From assembly GCF_030272615.1 (NCBI RefSeq), contig NC_081406.1, positions 480,782,900-480,846,899 on the forward strand: DNA of 64,000 nucleotides, in the 5' to 3' direction. Of the stretch, positions 46,001 to 57,639 are shown one piece after another. Position 1 is the stretch's first letter; every line of letters begins with the position of its first letter. The DNA is from Cryptomeria japonica (Eukaryota > Streptophyta > Pinopsida > Cupressales > Cupressaceae). Below the pieces are notes generated by a model. The model ran no database searches and was not told the DNA's origin. It worked only from the letters and a program-made list of their open reading frames with translations. A program made the position numbers and the translations under genes.

Positions 46001-46417
46001 TTTAATTGAAAAAAATTTAGTTCAATGATTGCAAGTTTTGTGTAGAAGATGCTCCAAAATCTTGAAATGTAAAATTTTTTATTGTTTTATGGGAAGCCTT
46101 AGATATGAGGGGATATGTTTTTGTCTTATTTAAGTCCTTAGCTTGACTTATCTATGAAGTATCAAAAATGGGTTTATCTTCCCATTTTAATTATTGTAAA
46201 AGATTGAAAAGGCCATTTGAAAATGGGTTCACGTGGATCTATGATGTTTAAGTTTGAAATCAATCCCTAGGTTTGGAGGGAACTTTTGAAGGCTTCTCCA
46301 ACCCTACATTTGACCTAAATACAAAAGAATGAAAGTTTGGACCCATAGTTAACTTCAGTTATAGAGAATAGATTGTAGTTCTCTCCAAAGAAGCCCTTGT
46401 TTTCTTTCAATTTAATC

Positions 46418-46850
46418 ATGGCTACCAAAGCTGAGGAATTTCAATCCTAACAACAAATTTTGGATGGTAATAGTGGCTGAAAGATGGAACAACAATAGTT
46501 TAATGAAGGGATGACAGTTACTCTTAAATGAAGGGACAATAATTACTCTTAAATGATGCCATCTATTAAGAACCTAGTGGATGCAAGGAATATAAGATTA
46601 TTGAAATTCAAGAAATAGGCATCATTATTCTTCTAGCAATAGATCATATGTTATAGATGCAACAATGTTGGACATAAATTATAGTATTGCAAGAGTAATC
46701 CTATGAGATCATTCAGGTATAATATAATAGTAGGAAGATTGGACAAGCAAAAGAAAGAACCTAGGAATTTTTTGAGAAGTAAACAAGGGCAAGAAGAGAA
46801 AGAAGATTCTAAGCTTGTGCTTCTTACTCAGGTGACATCTCTTAATACAT
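46418..46850 (+). pseudogene. decayed copia-type gag with zinc knuckle
   Basis: From the ATG at 46418 (MATKAEEFQS) the frame has many stops. At 46649-46690 it reads CYRCNNVGHKL, a TAG, then YCK: a C-x2-C-x4-H-x4-C knuckle with the stop in a position where CAG-to-TAG is likely. A basic tail follows (RLDKQKKEPRNFLRSKQGQ). This order is typical of Ty1/copia gag. No pol domain follows. Confidence 0.6.
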
Positions 46851-49483
46851 AAATATAATCCAATGGGTTCAGGGGGAAAATCAAGATAACATCTCTTAGT
46901 CTCCTAAGGAAAGGCAAAAGGTAAGTTGTAGGTATTGTGTGCAAAGTTTGATCTTCATACTCATGTTTCGATTGAATTGGTTGTTCATGTATTCATAATG
47001 AGGGCTCATAGGATACAAAGTTGAGATTGCTTGTGGTATATGTGGAAGGTGTTGAACATCATTGTCTTTTTTTTCACATGAATTTATGTGAATTCAGGAT
47101 GAGAATGATGTTTCTAATAGTTCAAGTATGTATAAAATTGAGTTAAGGTTGATGGGAGTCCTGAGAGGCATTATAAAATGCCTTTACCACATGAGAATGG
47201 GTTGTTGTTGGATATAGTTCCCAAAAACCAACAAAAAACTAATATTTACCTGCACTTTCTATGTTATTTTCCACGTTGCAATCTGAAACTCTATTGATTT
47301 TGTATTGAAAATTCATTGTATTGAATCTTAGATCATTTGGCAATGATAGAGGAATGAATATAGTCTAATTTGGCTTTTTTTCATTTATTTTCATTGAGTT
47401 TTATAGCAGAACCATCCATTTTAGTGAATCACAGTCAAAACCCTCATGAGGGTAAACAATGATTAAAATAAAATATTTATGAACTTGTACCAATGATAGT
47501 AACTTTGTATTATATACTATTCTCTCTTATAAACATGGTTGCAAGGTTACAAGAAGGTCTTTGCATGTGTAAACAAAATGCAAAGTGGCTGCCATATTGT
47601 TTCTGACTATGAACAACAGATTGGGTTGAAGTTTTGGATGTTTTGAAGTGTGTAAGGAGAGATTGAATGGTGATGAATGGGTATGAGGGTGTATGGTGAA
47701 TGTGAGTGTAGGTTGACAAGGTTAGGAGTCAAGAAAAACAATCCCAAGAGTCAAATACATGACTGTCCCAGAACATATAAATGACTATCCTAATTTTGAT
47801 ATTGTCAAGAATCTCTCTTTGTTTGATTGGATTGGGTGAGTACAATTAAGAGTGGGTATGTGGGATAAATTTTAGGCTTATAAGAGTGTAAGTGGGTTCC
47901 TTGGTTGTGTTGTAAGGTCACAAAATGTTGGGAAACAACATTTGCCAATTAAATTCCTTTGACTATCCTAAAGACTATGATTGTGACAGTCATAACAAAA
48001 CAATGAGTTAGCCACTTCTATATTGTTAGGAAGTGTGATTGAGATGGTTGGAGAGTGGAGATAGATTAGGTAAGACCCTTGAGATTCTAAATAATTCTAT
48101 TTGGAAGCACTAGAGAGTGGGAAGAATGTCAAATTGTTTGACTGTCCTAATTTGTTCCATGGTTGTCCTCAACCTTGTTTTTGACTGTCCTAAAATCAGT
48201 CATTTATAATAATTGTTTTTGAGTTCCTTAGGGTGGATGGGTGAGTGTAGAAAGGTGTTTGGATAGAGAAGAAGATTATACAAATGGTTAGGTGTCTATT
48301 TGAGGAAGAGTTGTTACATGTTATGAGTTACTACAAGAGAAGGAATGAGATCCTAGTTGGACAGTCCTAGTTAAGTAGCCAAGATGGTGTTGATGATTAT
48401 CTTGGAGTTAAGAAGCATGGTTAAGAGTTAAAGAAGGTTGGTTATGAGTGGAATAATTTATGTGAGTGGTTGTACAAGGTCTTGAAAAGGATTGAGTGAG
48501 TTTGGGCTATTCAAGCCTAGTGAGTAGGTTGAGGAGTCAAAGAAGAAGTTTCACCTATTGAGTTGGTGAGAAAAGAAACTAGCTCAGAATAGCAACAAAT
48601 ATCAAAAGGAATTCAACCAATACAAAGGTCACAAATAATCTCTAAACTTCTATGGATCAAGTTCAAAGATAGTGAACAAGGAGATCATATCAGTATGAAA
48701 CAATAAATGCACAATCCAAGATGCATTAGCTTAAATATAGGATAGTAATAAAAGGCCTCAAAGCCTCCATGGTCTCAGTCAAACCCAAAAGGATCAGTCC
48801 AAGAGTTGATGCATTAATAGAGAGAAAATGATGAGAGCATGAATCCTATATATCATGTGAGAGCTACAACCATAAAAGGCATATAGACAGTGAATAGAGA
48901 GCATAGATAATTTCAAGATGTATGGTAGTCATAAGAGTCCCATCCACAATAGAGAAACAGTCTTGAATAGTGCATCACATTTTCAATGATTGAGGGCATT
49001 ATCTAACCTTAGATCATATTTGAAGCCAAGAGTATCTAGTAGTAGTTCATTAGAGACACACCTTGAAAAGAATCCATATTTTTTAAGTGAATTTTTAAAA
49101 ATAGTTCTTCTTAATTACTTCCCTAAATTATGTGGTGATTTTCATCCTAAAATTACACTCACCAACAAAATTATCTAGCTTTGTTCCTATGAAAATTCGT
49201 AAAATTTATTCTCCAACTCCATTTCCAAAGTATGTACTGCATTCCCCAGCCCAATTATGCAACCATATATCCTAACATCCTTTGTATGATTCAAAGAGGA
49301 TCTTTGATGTCCCTATCCATAATATTGATGTAACTCTCGAAGAAAGGGAAGATATGAAGCACATAGCCAAATATGTTGTTCAATGGACATAGGAGTGGGT
49401 CAACAAACCTTGCCGAATGCACCCCATTCCCCAAGTAGAATGGTAACCATTGTGGCAATAGGAAAGAAATTGAAAAGGTAGAA
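46851..49483. other. non-coding spacer
   Basis: No supported gene. A recurrent word GACTGTCCTAA / GACTATCCTAA appears several times between about 47760 and 48370, but without a regular period. Short frames here have no recognisable domain. Confidence 0.5.
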
Positions 49484-50539
49484 TGTTAGGTCTCGGGGAC
49501 AACTGAGAGGGGGGGTGAATCAGTTGTCAAATAAATTCAAACCAAAATAACTTAACCAACTTTAATGCTTAATACCGGTAAACCAAACTTTTATGTCGGT
49601 AGACAGTTTTATCAGTTAATTATAGTACCGGTAAAGATTAATGCATGAAACAGAAAGACAATAACATCCACAACACATAACACCAATATTTGTACTTGGA
49701 AACATTGTAAGGGGAAAAACCACAGTGGGAAACCTTACCCACAATCAGATGATACTACTGCAGATAGCATGTGTATACAAATGGGGTCTGCACATGCAGA
49801 AAGGCCAAGTGCCTAGAGCTCACTGCTCAAACACAAATAGGAGTCACACTGACTACAATTGGATGGTTAAATCCAATAAAGATGTACTACTCAAAATAGC
49901 ATCTTACTATGTTGGATTCAGTACCGGTGTAGTTCTGATTGTCTTCACAAAAACCTTGCTTCACCTTCAAATGATGTCTGCATGTAAAGCTCTGCTTATT
50001 CTTGCATATACCGAATTATTTCTTCCTTCACATACCACACTTGATCTTACAAATAAGATCTTACATTTATATCATAACCTAAGACCAATTTTTGTAGGTC
50101 GGCTCTAAAGGATATTACAATAAAATCAATTTACAAATAAAACAATATCCGATGCAATAACTGATTCAACATGTTGGCTTGATGCATTTACAACAATAAT
50201 AAAACATCTCCATAGTGTGTCGTGCTAATCTGGAATACATAAGCTTGTCGGTGTATGACTTGGACCTATTTGTCGGTAACAACAAATATGAAAATATGAA
50301 TATGCCAATGAACAAATCTCCAAGACAAAGTGTCCAAACGATGTCTTCGACATAACTAGGTGTTTTTCATGTCATTCCATGTGCTGGTGAACATTATATC
50401 CTGCCGGTGTACCAGATACTGATGATTGTGCATAAGTCACTTACTTGTCGGTGAACATTTCTGATTCTTCGAAGTGCCAGAGTTGATAAGTGATAGTAGG
50501 TGTTGACATCAATGACAAAACCATACCAAAATACCAATA
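49484..50539 (-). repeat. 3' LTR of the copia element
   Basis: 1,056 bases. In plus reading it starts TGTTAGGTCTCGGGGAC and ends ATACCAATA, where CCAACA would be expected, so the outer G of the TG edge seems mutated. ACCGGT words are frequent. Its last part matches the fragment at 6243-6660 in reverse. Confidence 0.88.
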
Positions 50540-50553
50540 ATCTCCCCCTTTGG
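50540..50553 (-). promoter_or_regulatory. polypurine tract of the copia element
   Basis: CCAAAGGGGGAGAT on the minus strand directly before the 3' LTR. An A/G tract with GGGGGAGA is the common form in plant copia elements. Confidence 0.85.
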
Positions 50554-50927
50554 CATTGATGGCAACACAAGATGGAAAAACCATCAAAGTGCCAAAATAG
50601 AAATACCAAGTACCAAAAACCAACAATCTCCCAAAAGAAGATCATAACCAGAATTCAAAATACAGATACAAAGAGTAATCAGTTTCTCTCAAAATAACAA
50701 TCTCTCCCAAATGAATAATCTCTCCCCAAAAGATAAAGTGTTTTTCCATAAATATCTCTCCCCCTTAGACATCAAATGCCAAAGCCAATACAAAACCAGA
50801 TGTAAATACAAAATACCAACCAATTCAGTATACCAACTACTCCCCATGTGAAGTAGCTTCCTCATCAAAGCCAAAGTAAAAACAATTTCTTTGTTAATTC
50901 TATCGATTCATGACAAACATCAAATGT

Positions 50928-53900
50928 CTAAGTCTCTACCGGTGGGGGTATGACCCCAAGCTGATCTCTAAGATATTCAAAGGTCTCCTTAGGTAGAGGT
51001 TTAGTGAAAATATCTGCAATCTGCTCTTTAGTATTCACATAGACCAGTTTTACTTCTTTTGCTTCAACATTCTCTTTCAAAAAAATTCAGTTTGATAGAA
51101 ACATGTTTGGTTTTAGAATGTAATACCGGATTATTGGATATATCAATTGCTGCAGTGTTATCACAATAGATAGTTATGGGTTCCTTTCATTTTACCTTTA
51201 TGTCCTTCAACATTTTCTTAAGCCATAATACATGTGTACAGTTAGTTGCTGCTGCAACATATTCTGATTCATCTGTTGATAAAGATGTACAACTTTGTTT
51301 CTTACTCAACCAAGAAATTAATCTACTGCCAAGAAAAAATGCTCCGCCAGTGGTTCTTTTTCTATCATCCACATCTCCTGCCCAATTTGCATCTATGTAT
51401 GTACATAATTCAAAGTTTTCATCTCTAGGATACCATAAGCCAAGATTTATAGTGCCTTGTAAGTACTGGAAAATCCTTTTTACTGCTGATTCATGATTTT
51501 CTCTAGGATTACTCTGAAATCTTGAAACAATACATACTGCATTCATAATATCAGGTCTTGTTTGTGTTAAATACAGTAGGCCTCCTATCATAGATTTGTA
51601 CCTAGTCAGATTAACAGGTGTAGATTCATCCCTTAGTGATAATTTGTCATTTGTAGTCATAGGTGTGCTTACTGGTTTAGAGTTTTCCATCCCAAATTTC
51701 TTTAGTAACTCCTTCAGGTACTTGGATTGACTCAAGAATATACCTTCATCAACCTATGAAATCTACAATCCTAAAAAGAATTTTATCTCGCCAATCATAG
51801 ACATTTCAAATTCTTGTTGCATTTCAATTGAAAAGTCTTTACATAATCCATCTTATCCTCCAAAGATTATATCATCAACAAAAACTTCTATAACCAAGAT
51901 GTCATCATTAGTCACTTTGTAGTATAAGTTGTTGTCAGTATTACCTTTAGAAAAACCAATCTTCAAAAGATATGTATTCAATCTTGCATACCAAGCTCTT
52001 GGAGCTTGTTTTAACCCATACAAAGCTTTTCTTAACCTACAAACCATATCTTTGTTATCTGTCAAAGAAAATCCATCAAGTTGTTCAATGTAAACTTCTT
52101 CTTCAAGATCTCCATTCAGAAATGCACATTTAATATCCATTTGATATACTTTGTAGTTCTCGTGTGCTGCAAAAGCCAAGAATAATCTGACTACCTCAAT
52201 TCTAGCTACCGGTGCAAAGGTTTCATTATAATCAATTCCTTCTTTCTGAGAATATCCCTTACACACTAGTCTTGCTTTATTCCTGATTACCTTACCATCT
52301 TCATTAAGTTTGTTTCTAAATACCCATTTTGTTCCAATCACATTTTTGTCTTTAGGTCGGGGAACTAATGTCCATGTGTTATTCTTCTCAATTTGTTCTA
52401 GTTCCTCTTCAATAGCTTTAATCTAGTGTTTGTCTTCACATGCCTCATTAATTGATGATGGTTCAATTTGAAAAATAAGACATACCTCTTCATTTGCCAG
52501 TCTTCCTCTTATCATTACTCCTTTATACTTGTTTCCAATTATCTGATCTTGAGAGTGATTCAGTCTTACATATCGAGGTGTCTTTGTTTGCTATTGTTCC
52601 TCAGTTACAGTGGAATTTTCAGATGATACCGGTGTAACTGGATCTTCATTTTGTACCAGTGGGTTCAATGTAGATTCATTTGTCAGAATCTCTGTTGTTG
52701 GTTTAGAGTCTATATATCTTGAAGTTCCTCTGAATTCTTCATCAATTTTAACATTTGTACTCTCAACAATTTTTTGCAATCTTTTGTTAAATTATCTATA
52801 TATCTTGCTCTTAGATGAATAACCAATAAATATTCCTTCATCACTTCTAGGATCAAATTTGCCAATATACTCATCTCTTCTAATATAGCATTTACTTCTA
52901 AATATTCTAAAATATTTAAGAGTAGAAGTAATACCAAACCATAGTTCATGAGGGGTCTTACCAGTTTCTCCTTTGATGTGAACTTTGTTGAATGTATAGA
53001 CCGTTGTGCTTACTGCCTCTCTCCAATATACATGTGGTAGATTTTCTTCCGATGACATACTTCTAGCTACATCCAAGATAGTTCTATTTTTCCTTTCAAC
53101 AACTCCATTCTGTTGTGGTGTTCAGGGTGCTAATAACTGTCTTCTGATTCCATTCACTTCACAAAATGCATTAAATTCTTTAGATGTAAATTCTCCTCCT
53201 TGATCTGATCTCAGACATTTGATTTTCTTACCGGTTTCATTCTCTACCATTGCTTTGAATAGTTTGAACTTCCCAAGTGCTTCCAATTTTTCTCTGAGAA
53301 AAGTAACCCAACACATTCTATAATAGCCATCAATGATTAGCATGAAATATCTATCACCTTGTAAACTTTTAGTTCTAGCTGGACCACACAAATCAGTATG
53401 AATTAAGTCAAGAGAATTATTGGATTTTTCTGGAATACTTTTAAAAGTTGCTCTAACTTGTTTTCCAAATTGACATTCCTTACATACCGGATTGCGAGGT
53501 TTAACAGTCTTAGGTAAATCTCTAACTGCCTTAGTAGTACTGATTTTTACCATGCAATCAAAATTTACATGACAGGGTCTCTTATGCCATAGCCAACTTT
53601 CATCAATATGCACAATCAAGCATGTCTTTTCACTCTTATTCAAATGAAAGATATTACCTCTAGTTTGATTACCGGTTGCAATTTCCAAACCAGTTCTATT
53701 CATAATTTTGCATTTTCCATTCTTGAATTGTAACTGAAATCCTTTCCCAACTAGTTGACCAACACTCAAAAGATTATGCTTTAAACCTTTTACATAGTAA
53801 ACATTGTCTGTATTATGCTTACCATCAAGAGATATTGTACATTTACCTTTGATCAAGCAAGCTTTATCATCTCCAAATCTTACTAGACCTCCATTATATT

Positions 53901-55090
53901 CTTGAAAGTTCAAGAATTTACCTTTATCACCAGTCATATGATGTGAGCATCCTGAATCAATGATCCATTCATCCTTAACTTCAACTTTAGCTACCAGGGC
54001 CTGCTCTATCGGTTGAATAGTAGGTGCCAGTTGATCTTCTATTATAGCAACAAAAACCCATCCATTGTCTGTCAGATCTTCATCAGAATCATCAGTGACT
54101 CCTTCATCAACAAAATAACAAGATTTATCTTTATTCTTCTTAAATATGTATCTTTGATATTCAGGGTTAGGCTTGTATGTTCTCCTAGATTCTTCTTTTA
54201 GTCTAGCATGTCTATCAGGGCATCTAGAATCCATATGACCAATCTTATTACAGTTAAAGCATTTAAAGGGTGCTTTACCTTCATACTTACTTCCAACTAG
54301 ACCTTTAGGCATTTTCCTTGCAAATAGTGCTTCAAGTTCTTCATTTTCTCTCCTGCTTTCCTCAAGTTCTCTTGCATAAAAGGCTTTCCAATCAGACTTG
54401 TCAAATGATGGTGCAGATGATGTTGATGCCTTAAAAGATAAATCTATCTTTATAGTAGCAACAAGACCAAATTCCTCAATTTCAAAAGCTGAAAGTTTTC
54501 CAATCAATGTATCCCTAGTTACTAATGTATTAGGCATTGTTCTTAACTCATTTATAGCAGTAACCTTAATTTATATGCCGGTGGAAATCCTCTTAAAACT
54601 TTTGAAATAATTTCATCTTCACTTAAGGTTCCTCCACAACATTCAATACCCAAAACAATTTCATTTACTCTTTCCATAAAAGCAAAAATCCTTTCATCTT
54701 CTTCCATTTTCAGATTTTCATAACTGACTCGGAAGCTTTCAAGTTTTGCAATTTTGACTATGGAATCTCCTTCATTCAATGTTTCCAAGTAATCCCAAAT
54801 AGCTTTGATAGTTGATCTATCTGACAATCTCATGATTTGCTGATCTGATAATGCGCTCAAAAGTGCTTCTCTAGCTTTGCAATCATTTTCCTCATTTTTT
54901 CCTAAGGTAGGTGGATTAGGCTGACCGGGAGTAGGAGTAGTATAGCCATTCTTTGTAACTTCCTAGATGTCCTTTCCAATGCAATTCAAATGTGTCTCCA
55001 TCCTGATCTTCCATATGCCATAGTTGGTTCCATCAAGTTTAGGACTGTCCTTCCATAAATAGTTAGTAGACGTTGGATCTCCTCAAGCTG
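50928..55090 (-). pseudogene. gag-pol: copia gag-pol polyprotein (few breaks)
   Basis: Gag begins with KDSPKLDGTNYGIWKIRMET near 55040 and continues through a UBN2-type region (54860-54552). A single-base shift near 54560 leads into the main frame 54537-51187. Landmarks: knuckle CFNCNKIGHMDSRC; protease WIIDSGCSHHMTGDKG; integrase LIHTDLCGPA, RSDQGGEFTS and NGVVERKN, keeping D, D and [47 protein letters not shown] and FVDDIIFGG; RNase H SCTSLSTDESEYVAAA. After a stop at 51187 and a shift near 51080 it ends YVNTKEQIADIFTKPLPKE, with a stop at 50928-50930. About seven stops interrupt the main frame, at least one of CAG-to-TAG type. This is the best preserved element here, yet still broken. Confidence 0.93.
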
Positions 55091-55116
55091 TTAAACTTCT
55101 ACAAAAAGAGGACTAT

Positions 55117-55128
55117 GCTCTAATACCA
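55117..55128 (-). promoter_or_regulatory. primer-binding site, initiator-Met tRNA type
   Basis: TGGTATTAGAGC on the minus strand, two bases inside the 5' LTR. It matches the initiator-Met tRNA complement TGGTATCAGAGC except for one base. Confidence 0.88.
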
Positions 55129-55130
55129 AT

Positions 55131-55687
55131 TGTTAGGTCCCAAGGACAACTGAGAGGGGCGGGGGTGAATCAGTTGTCAAATAAATTCAAACCAAAACAA
55201 CTTAACCAACTTTAATGCTCAATACCGATAAACCAAATTTTTATGCCGACAGACAGTTTTATCAGTTAATTACAATACCGATAAAGATTAATGCATGAAA
55301 TAGAAAGATGATAACATCCACAACACAACACCAATATTTGTATGTGGAAACCCTGTAAGGGGAAAAACCATGGTGGGAAACCTTACCCATAATCAGATGA
55401 TACTACTATAGATAGTATGTGTATACAAATGGGGTTTGCACATGCAGAAAGGCCAAGCGCCTAGAGCTCACTACTCAAACACAAATAGGAGTCACACTGA
55501 CTACAATTGGATGGTTAAATCCAATAAGGATGTACTGCTCAAAATAGCATCTTACTATGTTGGATTCAGTACTGGTGTAGTTCTGATTGTCTTCACAAAA
55601 ACCTTGCTTCACCTTCAAATGATGTCTGTGTGTAAAGCTCTGCTTATTCTTGCATATACCGAATTATTTCTTCCTTTGCATACCACA
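55131..55687 (-). repeat. 5' LTR of the copia element, truncated
   Basis: Starts TGTTAGGTCCC in plus reading and matches 49484-50030 to CATACCACAC, then stops at unrelated sequence. The missing part would contain U3, so this copy has lost its own promoter. Confidence 0.9.
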
Positions 55688-56374
55688 CATTCCAATGGCC
55701 CATAAGAGATTAAGAAAAGGTTCCAAACAAATGATTATTGAATCTTCTAAAGAAGACAAGAAGACCAACCACTCCAAAGGAAGAAAATAATAAGATTAGA
55801 GTCCACTTGTTCACAAGAGAAAGATATTATTTCTTCCTCCACTCTAAAAAATAGGCCTCTCCTCCTAAACCATCATCAACAGTAGGAGGCATTACAATCT
55901 CAACATTTCCAAATAACATACTAGAAAAGGATACCACTAAGCAAAAAATCCTAGACCATTGATATAACAAATAATGAGGAATGAGTTCTTGAAAAGACTA
56001 ATGTTTCAAAAGTCAATGTTAAGGAAGAGATAACTAAAGAAAGGGAACCTAGGGTAGAAGAAGATCTCATACAAGATGATGTAAAATAAGAAGAGATAAG
56101 GGTGTCGATACTTGATGGAAGGATGAATGGTATATGAAGATTATACTCAACATTAGGATGAAGGATACATAATTGGTGAATTTTAGCCAATACATTTGCT
56201 ATTTGATGTTATTTGATTCTATTTGATGCAATTTTTATCAAAGTTTCAAACTGATTCAATGTTGAATTAAGCTTGATAAACAACAAGCTAATACATAAAC
56301 AAAAAACTAAAACAAAAATCAGAAATCTTAATCAGGGACCTTACCTATGATGGTCTCCACTAAGTAACTTGTTG
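55688..56374. other. spacer with decayed coding-like text
   Basis: A Lys/Glu-rich open stretch (EKTNVSKVNVKEEITKE, then EPRVEEDLIQDDVK) occurs on the plus strand near 55985-56090. It is too short and broken to assign. Confidence 0.4.
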
Positions 56375-56540
56375 TGTTGGCTCTGTTGGACCCTACAATT
56401 AAGATTAAATATAAATTATTCAATAAGATTAACAATGGAGTATAATGAAATATTGGAAAGTGTGTTACCTTATCGAGCTTCTGTTTGTTTCAAGAATAGT
56501 TTAATATACTCTACTTAACATGACCAACCACATGAATGTA
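56375..56540. repeat. dispersed ~165-bp repeat, copy 2
   Basis: Same start TGTTGGCTCTGTTGGACCC and same internal words as 45837-46000, diverging after CCAACCACAT. Confidence 0.75.
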
Positions 56541-56723
56541 TAAGCTCATTTGCCCCCCCCACCCAACATCACTCTAAATTCCCCATTAACATATAGAATT
56601 CATTCATTATTTCATCCATTAATAAAATATAACATTCATTCATTATCGTCTAACATTCATTAACACGTAACATTCATTAACACATAATATGATTACAATA
56701 ATTTCTTTTTTTTTTCTTTTTTT

Positions 56724-57634
56724 TTAAGCTAAGTAAATACTAAGTGGAGCAACATTTTCTTCATCATTTTCCCCCTCTTTAGTTGTTGTGCCCTCTGTGC
56801 ATGATCTTAATGTATGCCTAGTGTTGAAATCACGACGTGGATGCCTATGCAAAGGGGGGTCTATTGCAATAACATAGAAATGGGTTAAATTGATAAGTTT
56901 TTTTTGTGTTACAAGTATTTTATTAATTAAAAGAACATTATAGGGATGCTCTTTACCTGATGGGGCCACATCATCTTCTTGATCATGTCATCTAGCCTCA
57001 TCCTCAATATGTTGAACACCCTCTAAATCCTCTGGAGTTGAAACGCAAAAGGTTACATTAATCAATACACCAATTGCAATTAAATTTGTTTAAAAGAATA
57101 ACAGTGGTCCTGTTTACCTGATGGGGGCACATCACATTCCTTATGTTGTCTATCTTGATCATGCTCAAATTGTTCATCATGCTCTACATGCTCTAAAGTA
57201 AAATTAGAAAAGGTTACATTAATTACTACACCAATTGCAATTAAAGATATTTAATTGTATTAATAATTATATAAAAAAAAATGTATAGCACATGAATACC
57301 TCCAGAATTGGGATGCACACCACGACCTTCATCATGTGTAGGTTGTGCTCCACCCTCAGTAGGTTGCATTCCAATGTCATGTTCATTGTTATCATTGTTT
57401 GCTTATTTAAAACAAATCTATTCATTTTATGGTGGAAATTAATATCGAATAGATTATTGCTCAAGTATTCAATTTTAAATAATATTCATTTAGGTTATTT
57501 ACCTACATGATGGATGCACTAGAAGCTTGTGTTTACCCACTCAAGACTCTTAGGCATTCATCCACGGCTCCATAGCCTTGCTAGAAGGCAATCTTCATGT
57601 CATCTTCTGTGGGCGCTCTATTGAATTCAGAGCC
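56724..57634 (-). pseudogene. five exon-like segments of an unrecognised gene, with duplicated 75-bp exons
   Basis: Minus-strand segments bounded by AG and GT, in order. 57634-57537 reads GSEFNRAPTEDDMKIAF, a TAG, QGYGAVDECLRVLSG. 57401-57300 reads HDIGMQPTEGGAQPTHDEGR. 57192-57118 reads EHVEHDEQFEHDQDR and ends DVPPSG. 57031-56957 reads EDLEGVQHIEDEAR and ends DVAPSG. The terminal 56860-56724 reads HRHPRRDFNTRHTLRSCTEG to SIYLA-stop. The third and fourth are both 75 bases and align without gaps, so one arose from the other. Donors are GTAAAC or GTAAAG type. Two in-frame stops suggest decay. It may be the 3' end of the SET-domain gene at 62647-63365, from shared strand and acidic His-rich style, but the link is unproven. 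Confidence 0.5.
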
Positions 57635-57639
57635 CTACA

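Larger units (their letters stand above)
44876..46150. repeat. direct repeat pair, ~155-bp copies 1.12 kb apart
   Basis: The segment AATGTTTTAATT...GTTCAATGATTGCAAGTTTT...GGGAAGCCTTAGATATGAGG...TTGTCTTATTTAAGTC lies at about 44876-45030 and again at about 45996-46150. The block between could be an insertion or one unit of a duplicated segment. No coding content was recognised. Confidence 0.75.
49484..55687 (-). mobile_element. Ty1/copia retrotransposon, minus strand, 5' LTR truncated
   Basis: 3' LTR 49484-50539, polypurine tract 50540-50553, gag-pol 50928-55090, primer site 55117-55128, and a partial 5' LTR 55131-55687. The two LTRs differ at roughly 6-7 bases per hundred over the first 380 bases compared by eye, mostly transitions. 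The pol frame is nearly continuous. After 55687 the LTR match ends abruptly, so about half of the 5' LTR, including its promoter, is missing. Domain order protease-integrase-RT-RNase H is that of Ty1/copia. Confidence 0.95.

Noticed and set aside
55117-55128. tRNA-like match to initiator-Met tRNA
   Set aside because: Only the primer-binding complement next to the LTR; no tRNA body. The same applies to the matches near 15592 and 19840.
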